From contig NZ_MSCC01000002.1 in NCBI RefSeq assembly GCF_002954455.1, forward strand, positions 221,501 through 285,500: 64,000 nt of DNA, in the 5' to 3' direction. The notes under the pieces were generated by a model. The model searched no databases, had not been told where the DNA came from, and worked only from the letters and a program-made list of their open reading frames with translations. The DNA comes from Photobacterium aquimaris (lineage in GTDB: Bacteria > Pseudomonadota > Gammaproteobacteria > Enterobacterales > Vibrionaceae). Below, in pieces: positions 34,146 to 41,943 of this stretch. Position numbers and translations under genes: made by a program. Position 1 is the first letter of the stretch; every line of letters begins with the position of its first letter.

Positions 34146-35360
34146 TTACTCCTCGTTCAAGTTTGCCCAGTGGCTGTGCATAACACGTTCTAACTCTAAA
34201 CCAACACGCTGAATCGCTTCCTGAGCTGTTGAAAGGGTCTTTTTGCCCCCTTCAAATTCAGCCGCAGTAAGATCAAAAACAGTACTATAAGTATCAGCAC
34301 AGGTTTCAAAAGCACGGCTGCGCGGCACTGTCGCCATCATTACTTGCTCACGTAGCAAGTAATTCATTTCAGTTAATACAGAAACTTGTTTTTTATTATC
34401 ATCTTCAAACATGGTTGGCATTAAACGAATAAACTCTAAACCATGCCAATCTTCTGGGAACATCTCATAAACAGTCGGTAAATGTTGGAAAAAGTTAACT
34501 GTTGATGCCCAGTCTAGACGTTTTGCAGCACATGGAATAATTAACGCATTAGACGCATACATTGCATTCCACACTAAAGGATCGATGTGAGGACCGGTAT
34601 CAATCATGATGATATCGAACTCATCAGCAATAGGATCTATCACTTTCTCTTTAAGCAACCGAACAATATCAAGGTCTTGATTTACTGCAAGATCTTGCCA
34701 TGCATCAGCGTTGAACATTGCATCTTCTGGAAAAGCAGCAATTGTTTTAAGGTTAGGATATTGGGTTGGCATCACCACATTATCCATTACAAAATGTTTA
34801 TCCGTTAATACGCCTTCAGGCACATTATCTAACATTACATCAACAGCTGAATAGATTGTTTCTTGCTTGCCAATACTAATCAAAGGGTTAAGAAATAAAC
34901 GTAATGATCCTTGAGGATCAAGATCAATAAGGCAAATTCGGTAGCGTTTATCTAAATCTAACGCCAAACATGCAGCAATATGTACTGCTGTCATTGATTT
35001 TCCAGTACCACCTTTTTGGTTCTGAACATTCACTACCCAAGGTTTACGACCAGCACCTTCACGCTCATAAAAAGCAGGTTTTTTCGCTGAAACCATTAAT
35101 TGGTGAGCTTCTTCAAGCGTTATTGAGTAATGGTTCGCTTTATTTTTAGTAAATTGATGACCTGTTGCCTCCATCCGTGAAATAGCATCATCCAACTTTC
35201 GACGCGTTAAGCCTGAACGTGTTTCCATTAAAGCTTTTGACATTGGTGGAAAAACCTCGTCACGACGCTCTTCTAATACAATTTCAATACGATCAGCTTG
35301 TACTTGTTTAGTTTGCTCTGCAATATTGAGCAAATTTTGTATCGTCTGTTCCCTATTCAT
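34146..35360 (-). CDS. parA2: chromosome 2 partition ATPase ParA2
   Basis: About 404 residues from the ATG at 35360 (MNREQTIQNLL), which matches the known ParA2 length of about 405; the 36 codons upstream look like leader sequence. The N-terminal 100 residues form a winged-helix DNA-binding region (SGLTRRKLDDAISRMEATGHQ), as in plasmid type Ia ParA proteins. The deviant Walker A box is NQKGGTGKSMTA, followed by LIDLDPQGSLRL and MIDTGPHIDPLVW. The ATPase forms filaments or gradients on the nucleoid to segregate chr2. The operon parA2-parB2 is divergent from rctB across ori2. Confidence 0.94.
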   Translation of the reverse strand: MNREQTIQNLLNIAEQTKQVQADRIEIVLEERRDEVFPPMSKALMETRSGLTRRKLDDAISRMEATGHQFTKNKANHYSITLEEAHQLMVSAKKPAFYEREGAGRKPWVVNVQNQKGGTGKSMTAVHIAACLALDLDKRYRICLIDLDPQGSLRLFLNPLISIGKQETIYSAVDVMLDNVPEGVLTDKHFVMDNVVMPTQYPNLKTIAAFPEDAMFNADAWQDLAVNQDLDIVRLLKEKVIDPIADEFDIIMIDTGPHIDPLVWNAMYASNALIIPCAAKRLDWASTVNFFQHLPTVYEMFPEDWHGLEFIRLMPTMFEDDNKKQVSVLTEMNYLLREQVMMATVPRSRAFETCADTYSTVFDLTAAEFEGGKKTLSTAQEAIQRVGLELERVMHSHWANLNEE

Positions 35361-35547
35361 TATTACTCTATGCCATGATGATTGACTGAATATATTGTAC
35401 AATAAATAACGACATAAACAATAAAAAGCTGAACAAAAGCATGTGATATTATTCGCACATAAAAACATGATTTAATGCAAAAAGCATAAAATTTCATATT
35501 TTTTAGACTTAAATCTGTCTTTATTATCTTCATAATTACCCAAGGAA

Positions 35548-35567
35548 AACACTTTTATAAAAGTGTT
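35548..35567. promoter_or_regulatory. 20-bp perfect palindrome upstream of parA2
   Basis: AACACTTTTATAAAAGTGTT is a perfect palindrome 188 bp upstream of the parA2 start and 13 bp before a parS2 site. It may be an operator for the parAB2 promoter; its ligand is unknown. Confidence 0.6.
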
Positions 35568-35580
35568 ACAGTGTCACAGG

Positions 35581-35593
35581 TTTACAATGTAAA
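35581..35593. repeat. parS2: parS2 site upstream of parA2
   Basis: TTTACAATGTAAA, a perfect match to the parS2 consensus with A at the variable position. It is the only perfect site found inside the ori2 region. Confidence 0.85.
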
Positions 35594-35697
35594 TTAGAAT
35601 AGGGGCTCTTTTTATCGGAACAATGAAAATAATGAATAATTTACGGGATATGTTATTTCAACATTAAAAGCATTTCCAACACCAACAATAGCGTAAT

Positions 35698-35725
35698 GCT
35701 AATGAAATAGCTCAATTTCATTAGC
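35698..35725. repeat. 11-bp inverted repeat in the rctA-like region
   Basis: GCTAATGAAAT (35698-35708) pairs with 35715-35725 around a 6-nt loop. There is no T-run, so it is not a clear terminator. Confidence 0.5.
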
Positions 35726-35812
35726 AAATCAGCCTAAAATAGCAAATAACGATTAACTATCTAAAAAACAATCTGAAATTAGGCCTAACATTTAAAAAAA
35801 TAGTCTCTGTAC

Positions 35813-35931
35813 TTGATCATTGTTCCATTGAAAATCAGCTAAATATGAAACGATGATCAAGCACTGATAATCATTAAAAAACCATTGTTTACAGTGTATT
35901 TTAGTTAGATTGATAGCGGAAAAATGATCAA
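35813..35931. promoter_or_regulatory. outlying RctB iteron-like sites in the rctA-like region
   Basis: TTGATCATTGTTCC on the plus strand at 35813-35826; TTGATCATCGTTTC on the minus strand at 35847-35860; TTGATCATTTTTCC on the minus strand at 35918-35931. Two weaker plus-strand copies lie at 36110-36123 and 36260-36273. All carry GATC. In V. cholerae, extra iterons here contribute to negative control by RctB. Confidence 0.7.
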
Positions 35932-35965
35932 GAGCAACAATAAAAATCAGCCATTGAAACTAAAC

Positions 35966-36003
35966 GCTACGGAAGCATGTAAAATCTCCGTAGAACTACG
36001 GAG
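35966..36003. promoter_or_regulatory. candidate RctB 39-mer-like regulatory site
   Basis: Read on the minus strand, this segment contains TACGGA, an AT-rich gap and ATGCTTC, a combination found again in the rctB leader (36669-36692). It overlaps an 8-bp inverted repeat (CTCCGTAG, spacer AA, CTACGGAG). This resembles the relation between the 39-mer and truncated 29-mer inhibitory sites of V. cholerae; the match is judged by eye. Confidence 0.45.
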
Positions 36004-36356
36004 AATGCAGATTCAATAAGGGGTTAGAAGCAATAAAGGTCAGCATAAAATGATAAAATTAACATGAGATTGAAGCATCATAGTTAGATTGAAATACACT
36101 TAATCGCTGATGATCATTGATCCCACAACGGATTGATGATGTTTGGTCGCCTTTTTACGTCAAATGTCATTTCAATTTAGTGTCAATTCAACTTAAAATT
36201 CATTGTCGATTGAATATTTGAGCATGATATGACGGCTTAAAACTTGAAACTACGCAATGGTGATCATCTTTCCAGTCTTAAAAGCGCAATCAGAACCCAA
36301 ATAGCCACCTTCATGACCTCAAATAATTCTATATTTACTCAGCTTGTGAATAAGGT

Positions 36357-36365
36357 TGTGGATAA
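36357..36365 (-). promoter_or_regulatory. DnaA box in ori2
   Basis: TGTGGATAA is the exact complement of the consensus DnaA box TTATCCACA. A second, one-mismatch copy (TGTGAATAA) is at 36345-36353. They lie 15 bp before the first iteron, a position consistent with the single essential DnaA box of V. cholerae ori2. Confidence 0.8.
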
Positions 36366-36379
36366 GATGATAACGACCG

Positions 36380-36508
36380 ATGATCATGCTTTCAGATTTA
36401 TTATGATCATGTTTTCAAGTTAATTATGATCATCGTTCCAGCATGATGATGATCATGCTTTCAAGCTCTATATGATCATGCTTCTGTATTTACATTGATC
36501 ATCGTTCC
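36380..36508 (+). repeat. six RctB iterons with a 23-bp period
   Basis: Six 14-bp units start at 36380, 36403, 36426, 36449, 36472 and 36495, exactly 23 bp apart. They read ATGATCATGCTTTC, ATGATCATGTTTTC, ATGATCATCGTTCC, ATGATCATGCTTTC, ATGATCATGCTTCT and TTGATCATCGTTCC. Each has one GATC, so methylation by Dam can gate RctB binding. The period places sites near two helical turns apart. This corresponds to the array of six 12-mers in V. cholerae ori2-min. Confidence 0.93.
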
Positions 36509-36540
36509 AATACGCAATAAAAATAAGTTTAATAAACATA

Positions 36541-36660
36541 AACTTATAATCAAAAAAATAACCTGATCATTAGATCATATAATCAATAAGATCAGATTTA
36601 ATCATAAAGATCAGTTTTAAATACTTTAAATAAAAAACTTTCTTTCTTGATCTTTTTCTA
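36541..36660. other. AT-rich DNA unwinding element with ATCA motifs
   Basis: A very AT-rich segment between the iterons and rctB. ATCA occurs on the plus strand at 36549, 36566, 36574, 36582, 36591, 36601 and 36610, mostly 8-10 bp apart, with several GATC sites. ATCA repeats on one strand of the V. cholerae DUE are reported to bind RctB as single-stranded DNA. Confidence 0.7.
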
Positions 36661-36668
36661 TTAATCTT

Positions 36669-36697
36669 TACGGAAAGATGATGCTTCTACGGCTAAT
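36669..36697. promoter_or_regulatory. candidate RctB autoregulatory site in the rctB leader
   Basis: TTACGGAAAGATGATGCTTC (36669-36688) followed by TACGG lies within 35 bp of the rctB start and shares TACGGA and ATGCTTC with the site at 35966-36003. In V. cholerae a 29-mer in the rctB promoter mediates self-repression. Confidence 0.5.
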
Positions 36698-36702
36698 GAC
36701 AG

Positions 36703-38703
36703 ATGAACTCCGCTCAAAAACCAAAAAAAAATCCGATTGATAAAATATTAATCGAAGCGCCAAGATCACACAAAGATGGTCATTTATTTGTGATCCCTGC
36801 AAATTTAGTTGATTGGTTACCTCAGTATCAACATTTTAAAGGCGTAACCAAAAGTATTATTGAGCTATTGAACATTATTTCATTACGTGGATTATCAAGC
36901 CAAGATGGTATGGTTTCTACGACGGAGCTCATTGAAGCAACAGAAGGGCAGTTAACACGAGCAGCAATTCAACAACGTTTACGAGCCGCGGTTGCAGTTG
37001 GTTTATTTAATCAACAACCAGTACGTTTTGAAGAAGGTCTTGCTGGTAAAACGATGCTTCATCACTTTATCAATCCTGCTTTGCTTATTTCGCAGCTTGG
37101 TACTGGGAGTTTACTCTCTGAACAATTTAAACAGCATGAAAAACAAAAACGTTCTAAAGCCCTTGCTCAAAATCATGTTAATCGCCGTTTACTGACTGAA
37201 TATGGTTTAGGCACTCCGCCTTCAATGCCAGATGAAGCTGATCAGATTGTGGTATCACCGACAAGTTGGGCGGGGATTATTGATCAGGCTTTAGCACCAC
37301 CTCGTACTAAAAAAAGTTATCAAAAAGCCATGGTTGCGATTAGCGGCACTAAAGCGATCATTGAAACACGATCATCAAAGTCGATCATGACTGTTGATGA
37401 TCTTATGACATTATTTGCGTTATTTACATTGACCGTACAATACCATGATCATCATCTTGCGGATTATGAGATCCAACTACGTTCAATGGCGAATAAAACA
37501 CCAGTATATATTACAGATATTTTGGCGCTTCGAGGCAAGAAAGATAGCGGTCCTGCGCGAGATTCTATTCGTGAAAGTATTGATCGCATTGAATTTACTG
37601 ACTTTCAATTGCATGAATTAACCGGCCGTTGGCTGAGTGAAAACATGCCTGAAGGTTTTAAAAGTGATCGATTTAGATTTATAGCTCGTACAATTACAGC
37701 ATCAGAAGAAGCACCTCAAGAAGGTGAAGATGGTGAAATTCGCATCAAACCAAATCTATATATTTTAGTTTGGGAACCTTCCTTTTTTGATGAACTGTTA
37801 ACTCGTGATTATTTCTTCTTGTTCCCGCCAGAAATTTTACGTCAACATACTTTAGTGTTTCAGTTATACACCTTTTTCAGAAGTCGCATGTCTCGTCGTG
37901 TGGTTGATTCAATGCTTTTAAGTGAATTAAATCAAAAGCTTGCTAGGAATATCGAATGGCGTCGCTTTTCTTCAGATATTATTCGTGAATTAAAAAAGTT
38001 AGCTGAAGGAAAAGTGACAGAAACCATGTTTGCGGTAAATTTATGGGGTTATCACTTAACGATTTCTGCTGAAGAAATTGATAAGCGCTACACTGATTAT
38101 CGTATTGACATTAAATCTGATGCTGAAGAAGTCATTCGTTATTCTCGCGCGAAAACAACCAATGAAGGTAAACGTAATATGGCTCCAACAATGCCGAATC
38201 CATTACGTAATGAAATTATGCCTAAGCAAGCATTGGATCAACTCTCAGCGATTATTGACGGTGAATTTGAACCTATTCAGCGTAAAGAATCACGTCCTCG
38301 TGGCCGTTTAGGTCGCCGTATTAAGCTCCGTAAGCACTTAGTTGAAATCAATGCTGATGAGTTAACAATCGTTTTATCTAAATATACTTCTTCAGAAGCG
38401 CTACAACGCAGTATAACTGCTTTATCAGCAATGACTGGTCATCCTGCTGCGACAATAACCGAAGAGTGTCAGGGTTATCTAGAGAAGCTTGATTGGCTGC
38501 ATGTGGCGGGAGAGCGTGTGAGTTATGAAACCCTAAGTAAAACGGTTGAATTGTATAATAGTCGTCAAGATGAACGCCATTTATCCATCGAACGTTTAAT
38601 TTCAGGATTAGCTGTTCGACGCAAAGTATGTAAGCTCGTCCATGAAGGTCATATTACTGAGCAAGTTTTAAGTGCATTAGACGATGTCGCTAAAGGCATT
38701 TGA
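36703..38703 (+). CDS. rctB: chromosome 2 replication initiator RctB
   Basis: A 666-residue protein matching RctB, the initiator unique to Vibrionaceae secondary chromosomes (about 658 residues in V. cholerae). Recognisable blocks are HLFVIPANLVDWLPQYQHFK near the N-terminus, VSPTSWAGIIDQALAPPRTK, a central plasmid-initiator-like pair of winged helices (about 155-480) including YFFLFPPEILRQHTLVFQLY, and the basic RPRGRLGRRIKLRKHLVE segment before the C-terminal regulatory domain. It binds the iterons to start replication and the longer sites to limit it. A short frame of non-coding leader with a possible autoregulatory site precedes the ATG. Confidence 0.96.
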   Translation: MNSAQKPKKNPIDKILIEAPRSHKDGHLFVIPANLVDWLPQYQHFKGVTKSIIELLNIISLRGLSSQDGMVSTTELIEATEGQLTRAAIQQRLRAAVAVGLFNQQPVRFEEGLAGKTMLHHFINPALLISQLGTGSLLSEQFKQHEKQKRSKALAQNHVNRRLLTEYGLGTPPSMPDEADQIVVSPTSWAGIIDQALAPPRTKKSYQKAMVAISGTKAIIETRSSKSIMTVDDLMTLFALFTLTVQYHDHHLADYEIQLRSMANKTPVYITDILALRGKKDSGPARDSIRESIDRIEFTDFQLHELTGRWLSENMPEGFKSDRFRFIARTITASEEAPQEGEDGEIRIKPNLYILVWEPSFFDELLTRDYFFLFPPEILRQHTLVFQLYTFFRSRMSRRVVDSMLLSELNQKLARNIEWRRFSSDIIRELKKLAEGKVTETMFAVNLWGYHLTISAEEIDKRYTDYRIDIKSDAEEVIRYSRAKTTNEGKRNMAPTMPNPLRNEIMPKQALDQLSAIIDGEFEPIQRKESRPRGRLGRRIKLRKHLVEINADELTIVLSKYTSSEALQRSITALSAMTGHPAATITEECQGYLEKLDWLHVAGERVSYETLSKTVELYNSRQDERHLSIERLISGLAVRRKVCKLVHEGHITEQVLSALDDVAKGI

Positions 38704-38731
38704 TTTATAATCACAAAAGAGTATTAATAAA

Positions 38732-38760
38732 GAGAGTGCTTATAAGTGCTCTTTTTGTTT
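38732..38760 (+). terminator. terminator after rctB
   Basis: AGAGTGC and GTGCTCT form a short stem (with two G-U pairs) around TTATAA, followed by TTTTTGTTTT. Confidence 0.6.
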
Positions 38761-38840
38761 TAATAAACTTCAAACAATTAACGCATGATACTAGCAATGT
38801 ATTATGTGATATTAGGTATTATTGTTAGCGGAGTTAGACG

Positions 38841-41111
38841 ATGTTGTTCAGTAAAAAGGATTTTAGCAGGGTTTTATTTTGTATTATTATTAGTACACCA
38901 GCTGCTAATGTCTATGCTGCAGCGGCAGATCGTCCCGTCATTGAACGTCCTAAAATCGGGTTAGTGCTCAGTGGAGGGGGAGCGAAAGGTGCTGCCCATA
39001 TCGGGGTGCTTGAGGTTCTAGAAGAGAATCGTATTCCCGTTGATATTGTGACCGGTACCAGTATGGGGGCTTATGTCGGTGGTATGTATGCGATGGGCTT
39101 CTCGGCACAAGAAGTTAAGCAGCGTACTTTTGATACCAATTGGAATATCGGTTATATAGATCGTGCTAGTCGTAATGACTTATCGCTACGTAGAAAAAAA
39201 CAAAATGATACTTATCAGTTACATACGGATTTAGGCTTAGATATTGATGGTGAGTTTAAATCTCGTCCTGGTGCTTTTCAAGGCCAAGGTTTGGCGGTAC
39301 TTTTACGTCAACTTACTAATAATTTACCCGCATTAAAAACCTTTGATCGTTTGGCTATTCCTTACCGTAGCGTTGCGACTGATATTACGAAGGTGACGCC
39401 TGTCGTAATCAGTTCGGGTCATTTAGCGACTGCAATGCAAGCGTCAATGACAGTGCCGGGCGCATTAAAACCTGTACATTTAGATAATAAATTATTGGTT
39501 GATGGCGGTGTGGTTAATAATATGCCAGTTGATGTCGCTAAACAGCTTGGTGCTGATGTTATTATTGCGGTAGATCTTCGTGATAGCTTAATGCCTAAAA
39601 AAGATTTAGACAGTGCTTTGAATATTGTTTCGCAGCTAACAACTTTTATGACTAATGCCAGTGCTGATTATCAAAAAAGCTTAATGAAGCAAACTGATAT
39701 TTATCTACAGCCAAATGTTGCTTTTATGACGGCTGCTGATTTTGATAAACTTGAGCAAGCCTATCAAGCGGGACGAAAAATAGCGATAGCATCATTACCT
39801 CGTTTATTACGTTATCAATTATCACCAACAGACTATGCTGAATATAATAAACAAAAAAATATTCGGCGAGTACATCTCTCTGCACATGACTCTTATTTTA
39901 TTGATGATATTGAAATTGTAAATAATACTAATTTACCGAATAAAACATTATTAGCACAATTAGATTTAAAAACAGGGAAAGTAATATCTAATGATGAATT
40001 AGAGCAAGCCGTTAAACGACTTCAAAGTGAAGATATTTATGGGCGTATTAATTATTCGATAAAACAAAAAAATAATAAAAATATTCTTGTGATGGATATT
40101 AATGAAAAGTCCTGGGGCCCAGGATATTTAAATTTTACTTTAGCATTTGAAGATGATTTTGAAAGTCGCTCTGATTTTTCTTTTGGTGCTCAATATATTT
40201 ATACAGATCTTACCGAGAAAGGCGGTGAATGGTTACTTGAGTGGCAATTAGGTAGCTGGAAAAAAATTACCACTGAATTTTATTTTCCAATAGATTATCA
40301 GCAACATTATTTCACCGCATTTGGTGCTGAAGTCAGTAATGAAATTCGCCGATTTGATCATTTTAATTTTAATCATAATGAATTAAAAAATATTGATGCA
40401 AAATATAATCAAACACATGCTTATGTTGAAATGGGATGGAATATTAAGCCTTGGGCTGCCCTTACATTAGGTTATCAAGGGCAAACTGGTAGCATTAGTG
40501 TTGCTTCTATTGATCGTAAAGAAGATTATGATTTGTATGGGCCTTACCTCAATCTTACTTATGATGATTTAGATAGCTTCTTTTTTCCAACCCATGGATC
40601 TTATTTAAACAGTGAAGTTGGCTATAGTCATACCCTGCGTTTACCTGACTCTGGTAACAGAAAGAATGGCGATACGGTATATTATAGTTTATCGATGATA
40701 AAACCGTTTACATATAATAGACATACATTAGTAGCATCGATAAAAACTGCAGGTTCAGATGCTGATGATTTGTTGCCTATTTACGCGCAAGATCTTGGCG
40801 GTTTGTTTAACTTATCAGGCTATCATCGCTATGAGTTAAATGGGCGTTATAGTGCGTTGACGAGCTTAGTGTACCGTTATCGTGTCATTGATAATAATTT
40901 TGGGGCGATAAAATTGCCGGTTTATGTGGGTGGTTCGCTAGAAAGAGGCGGCGTATGGGATCGTTCATCAGCTATAAGTTGGGATACTGCAATTACTGCG
41001 GGTAGTGTTTATGTTGCTGTTGATTCTATTTTAGGACCTGTTTATTTAAGTTATGGTCAAACATCTACAGGTGAAAGCTCATTTTATCTTTCACTAGGTG
41101 GAACATTATAA
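38841..41111 (+). CDS. patatin-like phospholipase with C-terminal beta-barrel (type Vd/PlpD-like)
   Basis: A 756-residue exported protein. After a signal peptide (about residues 1-27) comes a patatin domain with the oxyanion-hole GGGAKGAAH (45-53), the nucleophile Ser74 in GTSMG and catalytic Asp221 in VDGG. A POTRA-like segment follows (about 345-425; YFIDDIEIVNNTNLPN), then a 16-strand-type outer-membrane barrel with alternating aromatic strands to the C-terminus (YLSYGQTSTGESSFYLSLGGTL-like end). This is the architecture of PlpD-type autotransporters, lipolytic enzymes delivered through or held in the outer membrane. The substrate is unknown. Single gene after rctB. Confidence 0.88.
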   Translation: MLFSKKDFSRVLFCIIISTPAANVYAAAADRPVIERPKIGLVLSGGGAKGAAHIGVLEVLEENRIPVDIVTGTSMGAYVGGMYAMGFSAQEVKQRTFDTNWNIGYIDRASRNDLSLRRKKQNDTYQLHTDLGLDIDGEFKSRPGAFQGQGLAVLLRQLTNNLPALKTFDRLAIPYRSVATDITKVTPVVISSGHLATAMQASMTVPGALKPVHLDNKLLVDGGVVNNMPVDVAKQLGADVIIAVDLRDSLMPKKDLDSALNIVSQLTTFMTNASADYQKSLMKQTDIYLQPNVAFMTAADFDKLEQAYQAGRKIAIASLPRLLRYQLSPTDYAEYNKQKNIRRVHLSAHDSYFIDDIEIVNNTNLPNKTLLAQLDLKTGKVISNDELEQAVKRLQSEDIYGRINYSIKQKNNKNILVMDINEKSWGPGYLNFTLAFEDDFESRSDFSFGAQYIYTDLTEKGGEWLLEWQLGSWKKITTEFYFPIDYQQHYFTAFGAEVSNEIRRFDHFNFNHNELKNIDAKYNQTHAYVEMGWNIKPWAALTLGYQGQTGSISVASIDRKEDYDLYGPYLNLTYDDLDSFFFPTHGSYLNSEVGYSHTLRLPDSGNRKNGDTVYYSLSMIKPFTYNRHTLVASIKTAGSDADDLLPIYAQDLGGLFNLSGYHRYELNGRYSALTSLVYRYRVIDNNFGAIKLPVYVGGSLERGGVWDRSSAISWDTAITAGSVYVAVDSILGPVYLSYGQTSTGESSFYLSLGGTL

Positions 41112-41319
41112 ATATAAATATTTTGGTCTTTACTTATGCTTTTCGTCTATGTATATGTATAAATTAAATTAATAGTTTACTTAATACTGACAAAAAAAAA
41201 TTTATTTTAGTTGATAATTATTAGCGATATAACCTTTTGCTTTTATATGTTTATTTTTCCTTTGTAAGGATACAAAAAGAACAATAATTTTACGTTTAAA
41301 AGTATGATATGATTTTTTT

Positions 41320-41343
41320 GAGCCCTTGTTGGCTCTTTTTTTT
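41320..41343 (+). terminator. Rho-independent terminator, plus strand
   Basis: GAGCC (41320-41324) pairs with GGCTC (41331-41335) around a 6-nt loop, then eight T. It is about 210 bp after the patatin gene, so it either ends that transcript or a short RNA in between. Confidence 0.8.
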
Positions 41344-41366
41344 ATGCTGAATTTTATAATCAAGGC

Positions 41367-41406
41367 AATAAAAAAGCCCTTTAATAACTATTATTAAAAG
41401 GGCAAA
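41367..41406 (-). terminator. Rho-independent terminator, minus strand
   Basis: GCCCTTT...AAAGGGC-type stem with inner TAATAA/TTATTA pairing and a T-run on the minus strand, directly after the broken gene at 41421-41654. Confidence 0.8.
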
Positions 41407-41420
41407 AAACAGTTTATTGA

Positions 41421-41654
41421 TTAATATTCCCAATGTTCAATATTATGTGAACTACTAAATTGATTTGGGAAATAATCTTCACATGTCCCCTCACGCCATA
41501 CATTGGCTGTTGCACAGTGTAGGCCACCAAATGCATAATCCTAAACAAACGCCACTGGTTATTACTGCTGATAAATAAAAATACCGCAGACAGTGATCCA
41601 CAATATGATATTGGCAAGAATAAAAGCATCAACTGCCCAATAACCTGTTTACAT
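41421..41654 (-). pseudogene. small membrane protein gene interrupted by four in-frame stops
   Basis: On the minus strand a good ribosome-binding site (AAGGAAAGAGTA) precedes an ATG at 41654. A single frame then runs 77 codons to a stop at 41421-41423 and reads as one plausible protein: a transmembrane segment (VDAFILANIILWITVCGIF) and a cysteine-containing tail (FGGLHCATANVWREGTCEDY, ending HNIEHWEY). It is interrupted by TAA at codon 2, two adjacent TAA after IYQQ, and one TAG after PVAFV. There is no frameshift, and a terminator follows. This is most simply a young pseudogene. Confidence 0.6.
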
Positions 41655-41943
41655 TACTCTTTCCTTTTTTTAAGAGGCTGGAGTAATCGATAGCAACACG
41701 CGATGCATAGGTGGTTATATTCGGTGATTTTAAGGTGATGAACTAGCTAAAAGCTGCCGTAAAACAATCAATAAACGCTAGATCTATTTGCATCATTTTT
41801 AAAAGGGTGAAAAAGTATTCATTGTGATTAGCCGCAAAGGCAGTCTTTGTTATAAGACGAAATCGGTCATTGGTTATTACTATAATTTTATATTGTGTCA
41901 GTAATGCTGACGGTATAAATATAAAATTATAGAAGGTTGTATT
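41655..41943. other. intergenic region upstream of the M36 peptidase gene
   Basis: About 290 bp. The minus-strand frame at 41743-41958 overlaps the peptidase start and has no protein-like features. The region presumably carries the peptidase promoter; a ribosome-binding site is weak. Confidence 0.35.

Larger units (their letters stand above)
35469..36702. other. ori2: chromosome 2 replication origin region (ori2)
   Basis: About 1.2 kb of non-coding DNA between the divergent parA2 and rctB genes. From left to right: a 20-bp palindrome, one parS2 site, scattered iteron-like sites in both orientations, an 8-bp inverted repeat (35986-36003), a DnaA box, the six-iteron array, an AT-rich unwinding region with ATCA motifs and the rctB leader. 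The left part corresponds in position to rctA, the negative control region of V. cholerae ori2; the right part to the minimal origin. The identification rests on rctB, the Dam-site iterons and this order. Confidence 0.92.
41112..41420. other. intergenic region with two terminators
   Basis: About 300 bp without a coding frame. It holds a plus-strand terminator at 41320-41343 and a minus-strand terminator near 41367-41406, listed separately. Confidence 0.5.

Noticed and set aside
35888-35900. TTTACAGTGTATT as another parS2 site
   Set aside because: Two mismatches in the right arm break the palindrome; kept out of the site list.
36520-36560. IHF binding site between the iterons and the unwinding region
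   Set aside because: No sequence matching WATCAANNNNTTR was found, although one might be expected from V. cholerae ori2.
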